The notes under the pieces were generated by a model that saw only the letters and a list, made by a program, of their open reading frames with translations, was not told where the DNA came from and made no database searches. Source: Agelaius tricolor (Eukaryota; Chordata; Aves; Passeriformes; Icteridae). Taken from it: a DNA stretch of 64,000 bases. Of the stretch, positions 12,074-22,200 are shown in pieces. Where the stretch lies: contig JALJCS010000007.1 in the NCBI GenBank assembly GCA_023055355.1, forward strand, positions 5,630,001 through 5,694,000. Direction: 5' to 3'. Both the position numbers and the translations under genes were made by a program. Within the stretch, counting starts at the first letter, position 1; every line of letters begins with the position of its first letter.

Positions 12074-12236
12074 GGTGCTGATCCACAAGCTGTGGATGCT
12101 CCATCCCTGGAGGTGTTCAAGGCCAGGCTGGATGGGGTTTTGAACAAGTGAAGGATGCTCCTGCCCATGGCAGAGGACTGGAACTGGGTGATCTTTAAGT
12201 TTCTTTTCCTACCCAAACCCTTCTATGAACCTGTGA
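12074..12236 (+). mobile_element. CR1 LINE 3' end fragment
   Basis: The segment follows the CR1 terminus in sense orientation: AAGCTGTGGATGCTCCATCC, GGAGGTGTTCAAGGCCAGGC, CTGCCCATGGCAGAGGACTG, then GTGATCTTTAAG and CCTTCTATGAACCTGTGAAC as a decayed terminal octamer. It is strongly 5'-truncated. Confidence 0.9.
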
Positions 12237-12344
12237 ACTAACACAGACCTGAGAACTTGGCATGGCACCTTCTTGAAGCCCAGAGAAAGTGGTGGCCTGG
12301 TGGATTGGCAGGCCTTCCAAGTGGAGATAACATGTTTTACTCAT

Positions 12345-12611
12345 AATCTATGATATAGAACATTACAAATGGCATATAATGTAAATTCAACATCTAAATA
12401 TTTAGATATGATACTATAAAAATATAACAGTAATTATAAAAAAAAATAATATGTGAAATTATTAAGAGAACCATATAACTGGTAGCCAATGAACATGAAT
12501 GCCTTTGTTCACTAAAATGTATAAATAGTGAAAAGTTTTGATAGTCACTGTGCTGGCTCTGTGGATTTGCCACCCAGCACCTCATCCTGTGCAGAACTCT
12601 GTGTGGGGTTT
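12345..12611 (+). mobile_element. LTR fragment, family C copy A, polyadenylation signal deleted
   Basis: This segment is repeated in inverted orientation at 15077-15357. Both share CCAAT (12486-12490), a TATA box (TATAAATA, 12520-12527), the words GTCACTGTGCTG and GGATTTGCCACCCAGCACCT downstream, and TCTGTGTGGGG at the end. This is the anatomy of an LTR promoter and R/U5 region. Compared with copy B this copy lacks 24 bp between two GAACT direct repeats, which removes the AATAAA hexamer. The 5' limit is uncertain. Confidence 0.7.
12392..12407. repeat. 16-bp perfect palindrome within LTR family C
   Basis: ATCTAAATATTTAGAT reads the same on both strands. The identical palindrome is found in the other copy at 15304-15319. 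Confidence 0.95.
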
Positions 12612-13566
12612 GTCCTTCATCTCTTTTTAACCAGCAGGGAATATCTGCCTTGAGAGGCAGCTCTGGGGCAGAGCTGGCAGCACTCCTGGCTGGTGGGAGC
12701 AGCAAACCTGCAGGGTGGGCAGCCACCATGTGCCCCATCTCCATTCTCCAAGAAAGACAGGCAGCAGCATTTCATCCAGCTGGGGCAGAAAGAAACCCTT
12801 GGGGAGCCCTGCTTTGCAGCCTCAGTTCACACATCAGAGCCATTCAGCCTTTCCTTATGGTTTTTGCATTTTTTAAATGAGAGGCCTGTGAGAGGCTCAC
12901 CAGAAAAGACAGATGCCACTTTGAAGAGCTCCCATTTGAAGCCAGGATCTCCTGACTCATCCTCCACATTGTACCTAGGAGCACTTTAATCCTTGCAGCA
13001 CTTCTTGCACAAGAGCAGCATCTTCCTCAGATGCACCCCGTGTTTTCATGGGCAGGCAGCACAATTTACTTTAAAGTGGATAAATAAAAATGGATCCCAA
13101 ATTCTCACTGCTCCTAGATGGCAGTGGACAATCCAAAATGAGGTTAAGTTTGTTTCTAGCTTTCTCTTATGGCAGATTTCTCACAGCAGGGCCTCAGCTC
13201 AGGCAAAGGACCAGGCACAGCAGTGTCCTCCAGGATGAGTCACGCCAGGCCTGGCTCTAAAGGAGGTGGAACTCTGCTGGAAGTAAAAGAAGAGGTTGTA
13301 AACTTCAGAGCATGAGAGTGGAGGATTTAAATCAGGGTCAAATCAGAGAAAATTCACCCTCCTTTCAATTAGATCATGAAAGCCTCAAGCACCCTGCCAA
13401 GTCTCCCTCTGCTTGCTGCCCTTATTCTTCTCCAGGAATGAGAGCTCCTCCAAGCTGTCCTACAGCCCTTGGGTTGCCTCTGGGGCTGGATGATAGGGAA
13501 AAGCCAAGGCAGAGTAGCTAACATCAAAAATTGTTTATTTTGAGCTAAGTATCAAAGACTAACTAA
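12612..13566. other. Unique noncoding sequence
   Basis: No gene or repeat was recognised. Frames of up to 98 codons occur on plus near 12650-13238 and have no family features. Confidence 0.55.
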
Positions 13567-13799
13567 AATTGGAAGGGATCTCTGAAGGGCATCTGGTCCC
13601 ATCCCCAGCTCAGAGCAAAGACAACTTCTCAGTTAGGTTGGGTTGCTCAGGGTGTTGTGCTCTTTGTTTGGGGCTGTTTCCAAGGATGGAGATTTCCCAG
13701 CCTTTTTGGACAGCCTCTCCCTGTGCAGAACCACTCTCGTGTAAAGCTCACTGGAGTTTTCCCTCGTGTGTCCTGTGCCTGTTGTCCCTCACTGTTGTG
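13567..13799 (-). mobile_element. CR1 LINE 3' region, antisense, diverged
   Basis: The plus strand reads complementary CR1: TTGGAAGGGATCTCTGAAGG, then GGTTGCTCAGGG and CAAGGATGGAGATTTCCCAG, then a short decayed continuation. The terminal octamers are absent. Divergence from the usual CR1 sequence is greater than in the copies at 5697 or 29724, suggesting an older insertion. Confidence 0.8.
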
Positions 13800-14262
13800 G
13801 ATATTCAGAAAGGATTTGTATTCTACTCATATATACTATTAATACAACTAAATATTATAACTATAAATATTATCAAAGAAATACAAACCTGTCACTATAT
13901 TTAGATGATAACAAAATATCAATGAAACAACAGCAAGTAAAATAAAAATACCAATATTGAATTTTATCAATAAAATGCTCTTTGATGGGGAAATGGACAC
14001 TAAACTTTTCCACTCGACATCCCTGTCATTTAATGGGGTTTTGTTTCCTTTTTTGTCTGTTCAATTACATCTCTTGCAAGCTGAGAGCTTGTGAGGGGAT
14101 TCAAAGGCCAACCAGGGGAAGAAAGCATTGGTGGAGAATTATACTGGGGTGGAGAGATTATTGATTTATGAGGCCCTTTTGAAATATTAATCAATCATGA
14201 CAATCTCTCTGTCTCCTTCAGTTAGACACTATAATTCTTACTCAAATACAAGAGAAAGCTAG
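13800..14262. other. A/T-rich noncoding sequence
   Basis: The stretch 13825-13975 is strongly A/T-rich with ATATTATAA-type words. No gene was recognised. Confidence 0.55.
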
Positions 14263-14366
14263 GAATCACAAAATCCTGGAATCTTCAAGGTTAGAAGAGA
14301 CCTGCAAGATCATCCAGTAGCACCATCATGACCCTGAAATTGTGTCCCCAAGTGTCACATCCATTC
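14263..14366 (-). mobile_element. CR1 LINE extreme 3' end, antisense
   Basis: The plus strand reads AATCACAAAATCCTGGAATC, then AGAAGAGACCTGCAAGATCA and TGTCCCCAAGTGTCACATCC, matching the complement of the CR1 subfamily that carries the word GACCTCCAAGATCATCCAGT. Only about 100 bp remain. Confidence 0.8.
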
Positions 14367-15076
14367 CCATGGTGGGGCACAGGGCAGGGCACATTGTGTG
14401 TCACAGAGGGCAGTGCTTGTGGGGTACGACAGGAACCTGGCACTTGTGCAAGCAGGACGTGAGTGGGGTGGGCAGGGCACCACTGGGAGCGTGCAGGGCA
14501 CTGCCCTGAGCTTTGGAGGTACTGGAATGTCCAGAGCTGCAGTTGGCAAGGCCACCTGAAAGCCTCTAGGGAAAGACTGAGGGACAAACCAAGGGAGAGG
14601 GTGTCACTGTGGGAGGCTGCTCTTGGCCACCCAACCAGGAGGTTGGCACCAACAAATGATTCTTGAAGGAACCAAGGGACACCTCCAAACCAGCTGCCCT
14701 TGTCCCTGTGGGGGAACTCAGCTTGCCAGGTGCTCACTGGGAACACCACACAGCTGGGCCAAGCAGCCCCAGGAGGTTCCCCAGACACCTGGACAGCAAC
14801 TCCTCGGTGCAGGGACTCGGGAGCAGCTGGCAGAGGTGCCCTCTGGGATTGGGTGCTCGTTCCCAGAGGGGCTCTCGAGGCTGCTGTGGGATTGTCTGGG
14901 CCACAGCGACCGCGCAGCCGCCGAGTTTCAGATCTCTGCTGCTCTGCCTGCGCCCGTCTGGCTCCGAGATGGGCCAGGCACAGCTGAGCCTGGCTGGAAA
15001 AGCAGCATCTTTTATCCATGTGGCCATGGCAAAGCTGCTGTCCCAAAAGGGATCCTTTCACCCCGTGTGCAAGAAG
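14367..15076. other. G/C-rich unique sequence with a CpG cluster
   Basis: Ten CpG dinucleotides fall within 14857-14966, in contrast to the CpG-poor surroundings. Overlapping frames of 187 and 168 codons (plus) and 256 codons (minus) cover the area, all without a recognisable domain; their coexistence on opposite strands reflects base composition more than coding. Confidence 0.45.
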
Positions 15077-15357
15077 CCAATCCCCACACAGAGTTCAGCT
15101 ATTTCCTTTATTTACAGTTCTGCACAGAAGGAGGTGCTGGGTGGCAAATCCACAAAGGCAGCACAGTGACTATCAAAACTTTTTAGTATTTATACATTTT
15201 AGTGAACAAAGGCATTCATGTTCATTGGCTACCAGTTATATGACTCTCCTACTAACTTCACATATTTTCTTTTAGAATTATTTTTATATTTTTATAGTAT
15301 CATATCTAAATATTTAGATGTTGCATTTATATTATATGTCATTTGTAATGTTCTATG
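15077..15357 (-). mobile_element. LTR fragment, family C copy B, with polyadenylation signal
   Basis: This is the inverted partner of 12345-12611. On the minus strand it has CCAAT, TATAAATA (TATTTATA on plus at 15187-15194), then about 75 bp later AATAAA (TTTATT on plus at 15107-15112), then TCTGTGTGGGGATTGG. The element may extend further right into the A/T-rich stretch, but I cannot fix that end. Confidence 0.75.
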
Positions 15358-16262
15358 GCATATATTACATATATGATATCTTACAATATTCAAAATATAT
15401 TATTTCTCACTATTTATTATATATAGACATTATAAATATTAAATAATATAGAATATTTAAGTTTGTATGTTATATTAGTATTATGTTTTGCTATTTATTA
15501 AATATTAATGTAATAGTTTCTGTTATTATTAGCTAATATTATTAACTGCAACTTATCGTTAACTGATATGAATATCTTAATATTTTCTTCTATTGGGTAT
15601 AAGATTCCCTTGCTTCTTATGCTAACTAGTCTTTTTCTGTGCTCAGTCTGTCTCTCCTTTTGGAGAGGTTCCTTTTTTCTCACTGAGTTTCTGGGGTCCC
15701 TGGGGGTTGGTGGTCACTGTCTCCCTGTGTTCCTATTTGGGGCATGAGCAATTGGCCAGATGGACACAGACAGAGGGTTGTGGCCAGTGGCTCTGTTGGA
15801 AATGATACAACTTTTCAATTTTTTAAGTCACTTTTTTCATTGGTTTATTCACCTTTGTCGAGGTAGGGGGAAAATTGAAGGTTTTCTCCCAAGGACTCTT
15901 TTCACTGAGATTTTGGGTTTTTGAGTTTGAGGTTTTTTGGGTGAGGCCTGATGGGCTTCAGTCAACAAAAAGAAGATTCCTAGATTCTGAAAGCTTAACA
16001 TCTACAGGTTGGGAAAAGCCAGAAGACACAGAGGACATAAGTGGGCATTAGCAAACCTGACCCCTCAGTGCAGATGGAAACACCTGGTCAGGGAAAAGAT
16101 TGATAAGAGAACCAAAGTTTCATCACCAAATTAGCATCGAAGGCAAAAGGACCAATAACCAAGAGGAGATTGAATACTAAGAACTGTGTGATTCAGAACC
16201 AGGGAACAACAATTATTTTGGGGTTTTTTTATGTATAAATATGTGAAAAGTCTGGTAAAGAG
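15358..16262. other. Very A/T-rich stretch followed by unique sequence
   Basis: 15358-15600 is extremely A/T-rich with ATATTA-type words and may belong to the 5' part of the adjoining LTR. From 15600 to 16262 I see no gene; the words are T-rich (GGTTTTTTGGG) and not assignable to a family. Confidence 0.45.
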
Positions 16263-16338
16263 CCACGTGTGAAGGAATGATTTCCACTGCACAACCTGGG
16301 CCACGTGTGAAGGAAAGGATTCCATTGCACATCCTGGC
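16263..16338. repeat. Tandem duplication, 38-bp unit, two copies
   Basis: The unit beginning CCACGTGTGAAGGAA and ending CATCCTGG or CAACCTGG occurs at 16263-16300 and again at 16301-16338 with a handful of differences. Each unit starts with an E-box, CACGTG. Confidence 0.85.
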
Positions 16339-16410
16339 CAGAATACAGCAATGCCTGATTCTCTGTTGCTTCAAAGGTGTTGTTGGAGAGTTCCTGCTTT
16401 TCCTGCACTT

Positions 16411-16703
16411 TTGGTGACAGCTCCATGTCCAGCTGCAGGCTGGGATGAGGGATGTCCCTCAGGGCTCTGCCTTGGCCCCAGGGCTCTTGCATGGCTTCCC
16501 CAATGGCACAGACAGGGGATCCAGCTCACCCTCAGCATGTTTGCAGGGGATGGGGAGCTGAGAGGGGCAGGTGACACTATGGAAGGATGGGACCATGCAG
16601 AGGGACCTGAGCAAGCTTGGGAAGTGAAACCACAAGAACCTCACAAGGTTCAACAAGGCCAAGTGCAAGGTGCTGCAATTGAGCCAGGGCAATCCCAGAG
16701 ACA
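16411..16703 (+). mobile_element. CR1 LINE fragment from the reverse-transcriptase reading frame, decayed
   Basis: The order of words matches the C-terminal part of CR1 ORF2 in sense orientation: GATGTCCCTCAGGGCTCTGC near 16450, CTCACCCTCAGCATGTTTGC near 16525, CAGAGGGACCTGAGCAAGCT near 16598 and AGGTTCAACAAGGCCAAGTG near 16646. Frame breaks are present and no intact domain remains. It joins directly onto a CR1 3' end in the opposite orientation. Confidence 0.8.
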
Positions 16704-16716
16704 CTGATCCACAGGG

Positions 16717-16901
16717 AATCATCAAGGCTGGGAGACACCTTCAAGATCATCCAGTCCCACCATCAGCACAGCACCACCACAATCAACCCTAAACCTTGTC
16801 CCCAAGTTCAAAATCCAGATGCTGCTTGAGCACTTCCTGGGATAGCAGCTCCACCAACTTTCTGGGCAACTTATTCCAATGCCTACAACCACTCTTTAAC
16901 A
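16717..16901 (-). mobile_element. CR1 LINE 3' end, antisense, part 1 of an interrupted copy
   Basis: The plus strand reads complementary CR1 from AATCATCAAGG through CTTCAAGATCATCCAGTCCC, CCTTGTCCCCAAGTTCAAAA and TCTGGGCAACTTATTCCAAT. The copy is cut at 16901 by an LTR and resumes after 17322. Confidence 0.85.
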
Positions 16902-17322
16902 TGGCATTCACATTCTCTGAAAAAATTCCTTCACCCAGGATTTTTCTCCTGGGAAGCTGAAAGGCAGCGAGAGAGGCCTCAGAGAAAAGGAAAACAATTC
17001 TTATCTCATTTGCTTCTCCTGTGTTGTGCTCATGTGGAATGTGTTTGGAGATTGTTCACCCACAGGTGATTGTTTCATTGGATTCTGCTGTGAGTTGTTC
17101 TGACTCATTGGCCAATTGGGACCAAGCTGTGTCAGGACTCTGGAAAGAGTCACGAGTTTTTATAATTATCTTTTTAGCATTCAGTAATTATCTTTTCTGT
17201 ATTCTTTATTATAGTATAGTATAGTATTCTTTAATATAATATAGCATAATAAAGTAATAAATTAGCCTTCTGAGAACATGGAGTCAGATGCATCATTCTC
17301 TCCCCTCACCGGTGAACCTGCA
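16902..17322 (+). mobile_element. Solo LTR, family B copy 2, inserted in a CR1
   Basis: The element is about 421 bp, from TGGCATTCACATTCTC to GAACCTGCA. It shares with the copies at 4542 and 41750 the words CAGGATTTTTCTCCTGGGAA, CAGGTGATTGTTT, a CCAAT box (17112-17116), a TATA-like AT-rich stretch, and AATAAA (17248-17253 and 17256-17261), then GCCTTCTGAGAACATGGAGT. The flanking hexamers TTAACA (16896-16901) and TTTACA (17323-17328) match at five of six positions, consistent with a mutated 6-bp target duplication. Confidence 0.85.
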
Positions 17323-17328
17323 TTTACA

Positions 17329-17385
17329 ATACTTTAAGTGATTTTTTTTCCCCCCTAATATCTAATCTGAAACGTAGAACTTCTC
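17329..17385 (-). mobile_element. CR1 LINE, part 2 of the copy interrupted by the LTR
   Basis: After the LTR the plus strand reads CCCCCCTAATATCTAATCTG, which is what follows the sequence at 16900 in an uninterrupted antisense CR1. This shows the LTR landed within an existing CR1. Confidence 0.65.
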
Positions 17386-19109
17386 AAAAATGAATTTTCA
17401 AGACATGGGAAGACCTGGAAAAGCTGGAAAGGGAGTTTTCCCTCAGCTCCCAGGCATTACTAGTATAGGTTGGGTCTCCCACTTCCTCACACGACGAAAT
17501 GGACAGGTTAAGTCAGCATGAGCAGAGACAAAAGGTCTGAGAAAACTCTCCTGTGAGGGTTAACAGAGACTTTTCTCGCTTACTGTTTGCTGTGTGCACT
17601 CATTCTTTCAATGGACTGTGTTCATTAATTTTGTGCAGTGTCACAGTTAGAAAACAGTAAGAGGAAGCAGGAGAAGGAACAGACAGTATTTACAGAGATT
17701 TCAGCCTCCCAGGGAGGCCATGAAACCTCCTAAAGAAGAAAAGTCCATGTAAAGAAAGGTAAAATATTCCCATGAATGGCTACGAGAGGGGTAAGAAGCA
17801 AATAACTACTTTTAAATTCTAGCTACTGCAACAAAAAAATAGGGAAAATGAAGAAATTGAGGTCAAACTGCATTTGCTTTTCCACTCACATACAAAAAAT
17901 TAAAAAAAAAAATCATTTGGAGTTATTGCAAAATGCTTCACTGCATCCAAAATAGGACATTTCATTTGTTGAATGATGTCAGTCTTTTTGACCCCTTAAA
18001 AGGTGGCCTGTTTTGAGACAAAAATAAATTCACAGAAGATTCTTGAAATGATAGTTTCCAACATGTTTCTTATCCACAAAAAGCAATTCTCATCTCTGCT
18101 TAAGAGAGGCCTGGGTAGTGGGGTGAAGGCATCATTTTGTGGGTATTTAGCACAACCAGTTTTTAACACTCTACACAAAGAGGCCAAAACCAGGGCTAAT
18201 GAAGGAAGGGAGAACATTGAGAACATTGTAGGTCGTGGTTGACAGCCATGAAGTCACAAGGCTCATTTCCAAGCATTCACTGAGCTCTAGCAGGTCCCTG
18301 GAGCATGCACAGGGAAACTTTATGTGAAATTAATAATGCTGAAGTGATTTATTCAGAGACAGAGTAAGGAGAGGAAATGTTTGTGTCACTGTGCACGTTC
18401 AGTATGGCTGAGCATGCCAGAGACTCCTTGCAGTCCAAGTTTTATCTTGATAGATACCTAAAATGTGCAAGAGCTAAACTTAGCCTTCTCCATGTGGTAT
18501 GGAAATACAGGAAATTCAGGTTTGGTGGATCAGTATGGAGCAAAAAATACTCCAGTCAAACAGTACCTTGAGGCTGGGGCCTCAGGGTTAGAAGATGTAA
18601 GGGATGAGAAAATAAACTACTTTAGTTTTAATGTTTTCTGTTGCAAAGGGGGGAGAAAAACAGGTGGAAATTGTGAATGTCATTGTATGTCAATAAGATG
18701 AACATAGGAGAGCCAGACACAGCTAGTGCTTTTTTTTGTGAGGCCCCCCATCTTTTTCTCAGCTCTTTGTCTGGTGGACTTGCATTGGGTTGTCCGACAT
18801 GTCTCGTGTTTTCCTGGTGTGCTTCAGATTTGAATTCAGACTGTCAGACTCAGCTGGCACCAGGCAGAAGTTTGGAAAGCAAGGAGGTGCAGGGAACCTG
18901 CCCCAAGAACCCAGGCTCTCTAGACACAGCAGCAAGACAAGGACAAATTAAAATAAGTGTTTAGGACAAAAAGTGCAGTTTTACCCAAGGCATAATCCAG
19001 CAGAATGAGGGCAGCCAGCCAACTCCAGGGGCTTCCACCCATCCCATTTGGAAAGGAGGGACTGTCCCCCATATCAGGGATTCAATTTCCCTTTGCACCT
19101 TGTCTGTGC
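17386..19109. other. Unique noncoding sequence
   Basis: No gene or repeat was recognised; frames are below 100 codons. The stretch 17560-17700 and 18590-18860 has the low-repeat look of single-copy DNA. Confidence 0.55.
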
Positions 19110-19260
19110 AATCCCATCCCCATCCATCCTTATCCCCATCCCCATCCCTATCCCCATCCATCCCCATCCCATCTCCATCCCCGTCTCCATCCCATCCCAT
19201 CCCCATCCATCCCCATCCCATCTCTATCCCCATCCCCATCCCTATCCCATCCCCATCCCC
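19110..19260. repeat. C-rich satellite of CCATCC/CCCCAT units
   Basis: About 150 bp of irregular units built from CCATCC, CCCCAT and CCTATC follow each other with almost no G on the plus strand. The minus strand therefore reads GGGGATGGGGATGG-type sequence, suited to G-quadruplex formation. The 260-, 151- and 137-codon frames crossing it are low-complexity shadows. Confidence 0.95.
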
Positions 19261-22200
19261 TGCCACACAAAAGCTGAGGCTCACCTGGGAATTCCCCACT
19301 CCAGACCTCCCAAGAACCCAGGGACAGCTTGGATCACCCTGTGCCCCATCCAGGGTCCTCTCCTCCTTCTGGCCCTGCTCTTTTCTAAACACCAACTTCA
19401 GCAGCTGCCTTTGCACTGCTCTTCAAACCAGTGTGGCCTTGGCAGGAAGGAAGACACTGCTGGTTCCTCCATCCAGAAACTCTCTGGCACTCCACACTTG
19501 CTGGAATGGTTAAAACAGCAGCTGCTGCTCCTTCACAGTTACTTCACCAGTGTAAAAGTGCTTGCAGCAAACACAGCTCATTTCCACTTGGGCAAGAATA
19601 ACCTCCCAGCAGGCAGCAGATTCCCTTACACCTGTGGTGTTTGGGGTTTCTGTGGACCCTGCAGAAATCCCACCTGGAGAAAGGGAGGGTGGTCCCACTG
19701 CAGAGGACAGGGAGCTGGCAGGACAGTGAGGTACCCCCCCACAGATCTGTGCCCAACTCCAGCATGCAAAACCTCTTGGGGAAGATCCCAGCAGGCAGAG
19801 AGGGCTCAGCATTGCTGTTTGTCACGATGATTTCAGAAAACACACTCATCCCATAGAGGAAGCTGCATAAAAGTGGCAGAGCCTGCAGAGCTGACACTTC
19901 TCTGGTTCAGGGCAAGCAACTCACCCCCCTGCCAGCCCCAGTGTGACCAGGATGGCACCCAGGAAGATGCACTTGCTCACTGCCTGCTCCCAACCCAGTG
20001 AAGTTTTTTTCCCTGCAGAGTTAACCAGGATTTATAAATTTCCCCATAGACAAATTGCTTTGGGAAGCTGAGCTTGGTAATTGGCTGGTGGTGACTAATC
20101 CCTGCCTGATTACAGAGTAGCAGTTCCACAGGTATGAATCAGAACCTGCAATTGTCAGCCCTCCCCCAAAACAGGGGCTCTTTCTCTCCTGGTTTGAGAC
20201 AGTGGAGCCATTGTGCAGCAGTGACAGTTCACTCCTCACACTCGCCAAAGGGAAATATAATTACTGTGCATTCAGGGGAAGGAGAAAAGGATCAATATAC
20301 AGAAAAAGAAATAATTACATACAAATGCACAACCCCTGCAAAGAGAGACGTTTCTGAAATCTCAGGGAGGAGGGGAAGAATGGGCCATTTCAATTTCATA
20401 CCTCTGTCTGATATTGGTATCTACAAATTTCTGTCCAGGAGCAAAACTGTCTATAGAAGTCCCTGAAAAGAGGATGCTTTTCCCCCCATCCAGAGATCCA
20501 CAAAGGAGCATGAAGCCACCTTGGTTTTCAGAGCACCTTCCTCTCCTCCACAGGACAGTTTCAGCTTCTTCCCTACTCCAGGCACTGTGCCAAAAAGCCT
20601 GAGGGTGCCAAACCAACATTTCCTCAAAAGCATTTCTCCATTTTCCAAAGCTGAGCTTGCAAACCGTGGGCTCTTTCTTCCCGTGGGGGCTCCTGTGCAG
20701 GGGAAGGGCAGCCCCCATCCGGGATCCCTCAGAGGGGCTTGGTTTGCCAAGGGAACCCAAATCCTCACCTGGTCACCTGGGCACTGATGGACAAAGCTGA
20801 GCATCTGCCTGCCTGGAGTGGGGGGCTCAGAGGGAAGGAAAGAGGAGCAAAAGCCACCCCCCACCCAGCCAGCTCCTGCCTCCACTTTGGGAAGTGGGAG
20901 GCAATTAGAAGAGGTCACAGCTTGGCATTTTGGGATGTTTCCCCCTGGGAAGGGGGTAGGACTTGTCATTGCCATCCCATTTCCCATTAGATACAGAGAA
21001 AGGGATGTTTAAAAGAAGTTTAAACTGCACCCTGTGAGTAGGTAGAGATGGATGTTTCAGTGCTAAACCAGACTTCTTTCAGGACTTCTGCAAATGCACA
21101 GAGGAGAGAGAGCACTTTAGGAACACTTTGCCATTCAGATATTAACTACAGATGTAAAAGGAGTGTGTCAGCTCTCTGCTTCATTTTTATTTAAGCACAT
21201 AAACTGTTCTCCTCTTAGAAGAAATAAGGCCTGTACATAGCCTCATCTGCAGATCTTTGTGCTTGCCATCCCAGAACTGCCATCCAGGGATTACCATCCA
21301 GGAGCACTGTGAGAGCTAATGAAATTTTAATCCCCCAGTACCGAGCGCAGTGTGTACATAATGAATGTTTGCACACACACAGAGCTCTTTGTCACCCCAA
21401 AGCAGCAGCACTCACCTCCTACAGGCACTTGTCTGTGTTAGTCAGGGCTGTGACTTCCTGCTCCAGGCCATTAGAGTGTGTCCATCCTCCAGATCCCTGG
21501 GACTCCTTTGTTAATTGGCAGGCTCAGGCAGCAGACCAGTCCTCACACTCAGCCTCATGTGCTGTCAGTGGCTGCTGCTTTGTCATGCAGGGCTAATATT
21601 CCCACCAAAATCCATATGCAGTTCCTCTCTCTGTCACAGGGATCAACCCCACAACTGGCATTTCAATAATTCAGGCAACAGGAGAATTTTATAGCTGAGC
21701 TAAAACCACTTTTTTCTTCATGCTGCTTTGTACAAGTGGGTTCCTTCTTCCTATAATTAGGGCCTTCAGACCTTTTTTTTTTTTTTTATGTGTGGAGCTC
21801 TGAAACTACATTTTGTATCTTAAAATAAGCAAACTGTTCTTCAAAATACCTCAGTCCTGAGGAACTTCTGTTGAAGCTGAGGGATGTATTTCCAAAATTC
21901 AGGTTGTTTATTAGACAATGGAGCTAATAAAGGCTGTCTTCCTATGAATTTTGTTATGTAGTCTCACACCTCCTGCCAAAATAAGCACAGTTCATCCTTA
22001 TCCCTGTCCCCCACCTGAATCTCTGTCAATGCCTAGAAAAAGGCTTTTTCTGAGTTTGTTTTTTCTGAACAACAAATGCATGTACAGATCAGTGAGGTCT
22101 GGATGCCAAATGGCACATACACAGCACTGCCACCTTTGCTTCACACTGCCTGTGGCACCACTCTGGGGACATCTCTTGTCCACACAGCCACAGACCCTCC

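Noticed and set aside
14291..15061. 256-codon minus-strand frame and overlapping 187/168-codon plus-strand frames
   Set aside because: They coexist in G/C-rich, stop-poor DNA, the minus frame ends inside a CR1, and no domain is visible.
19048..19830. 260-codon plus-strand frame
   Set aside because: A large part is the CCATCC satellite translated as Ile/Pro/Ser/His repeats; the rest has no family features.
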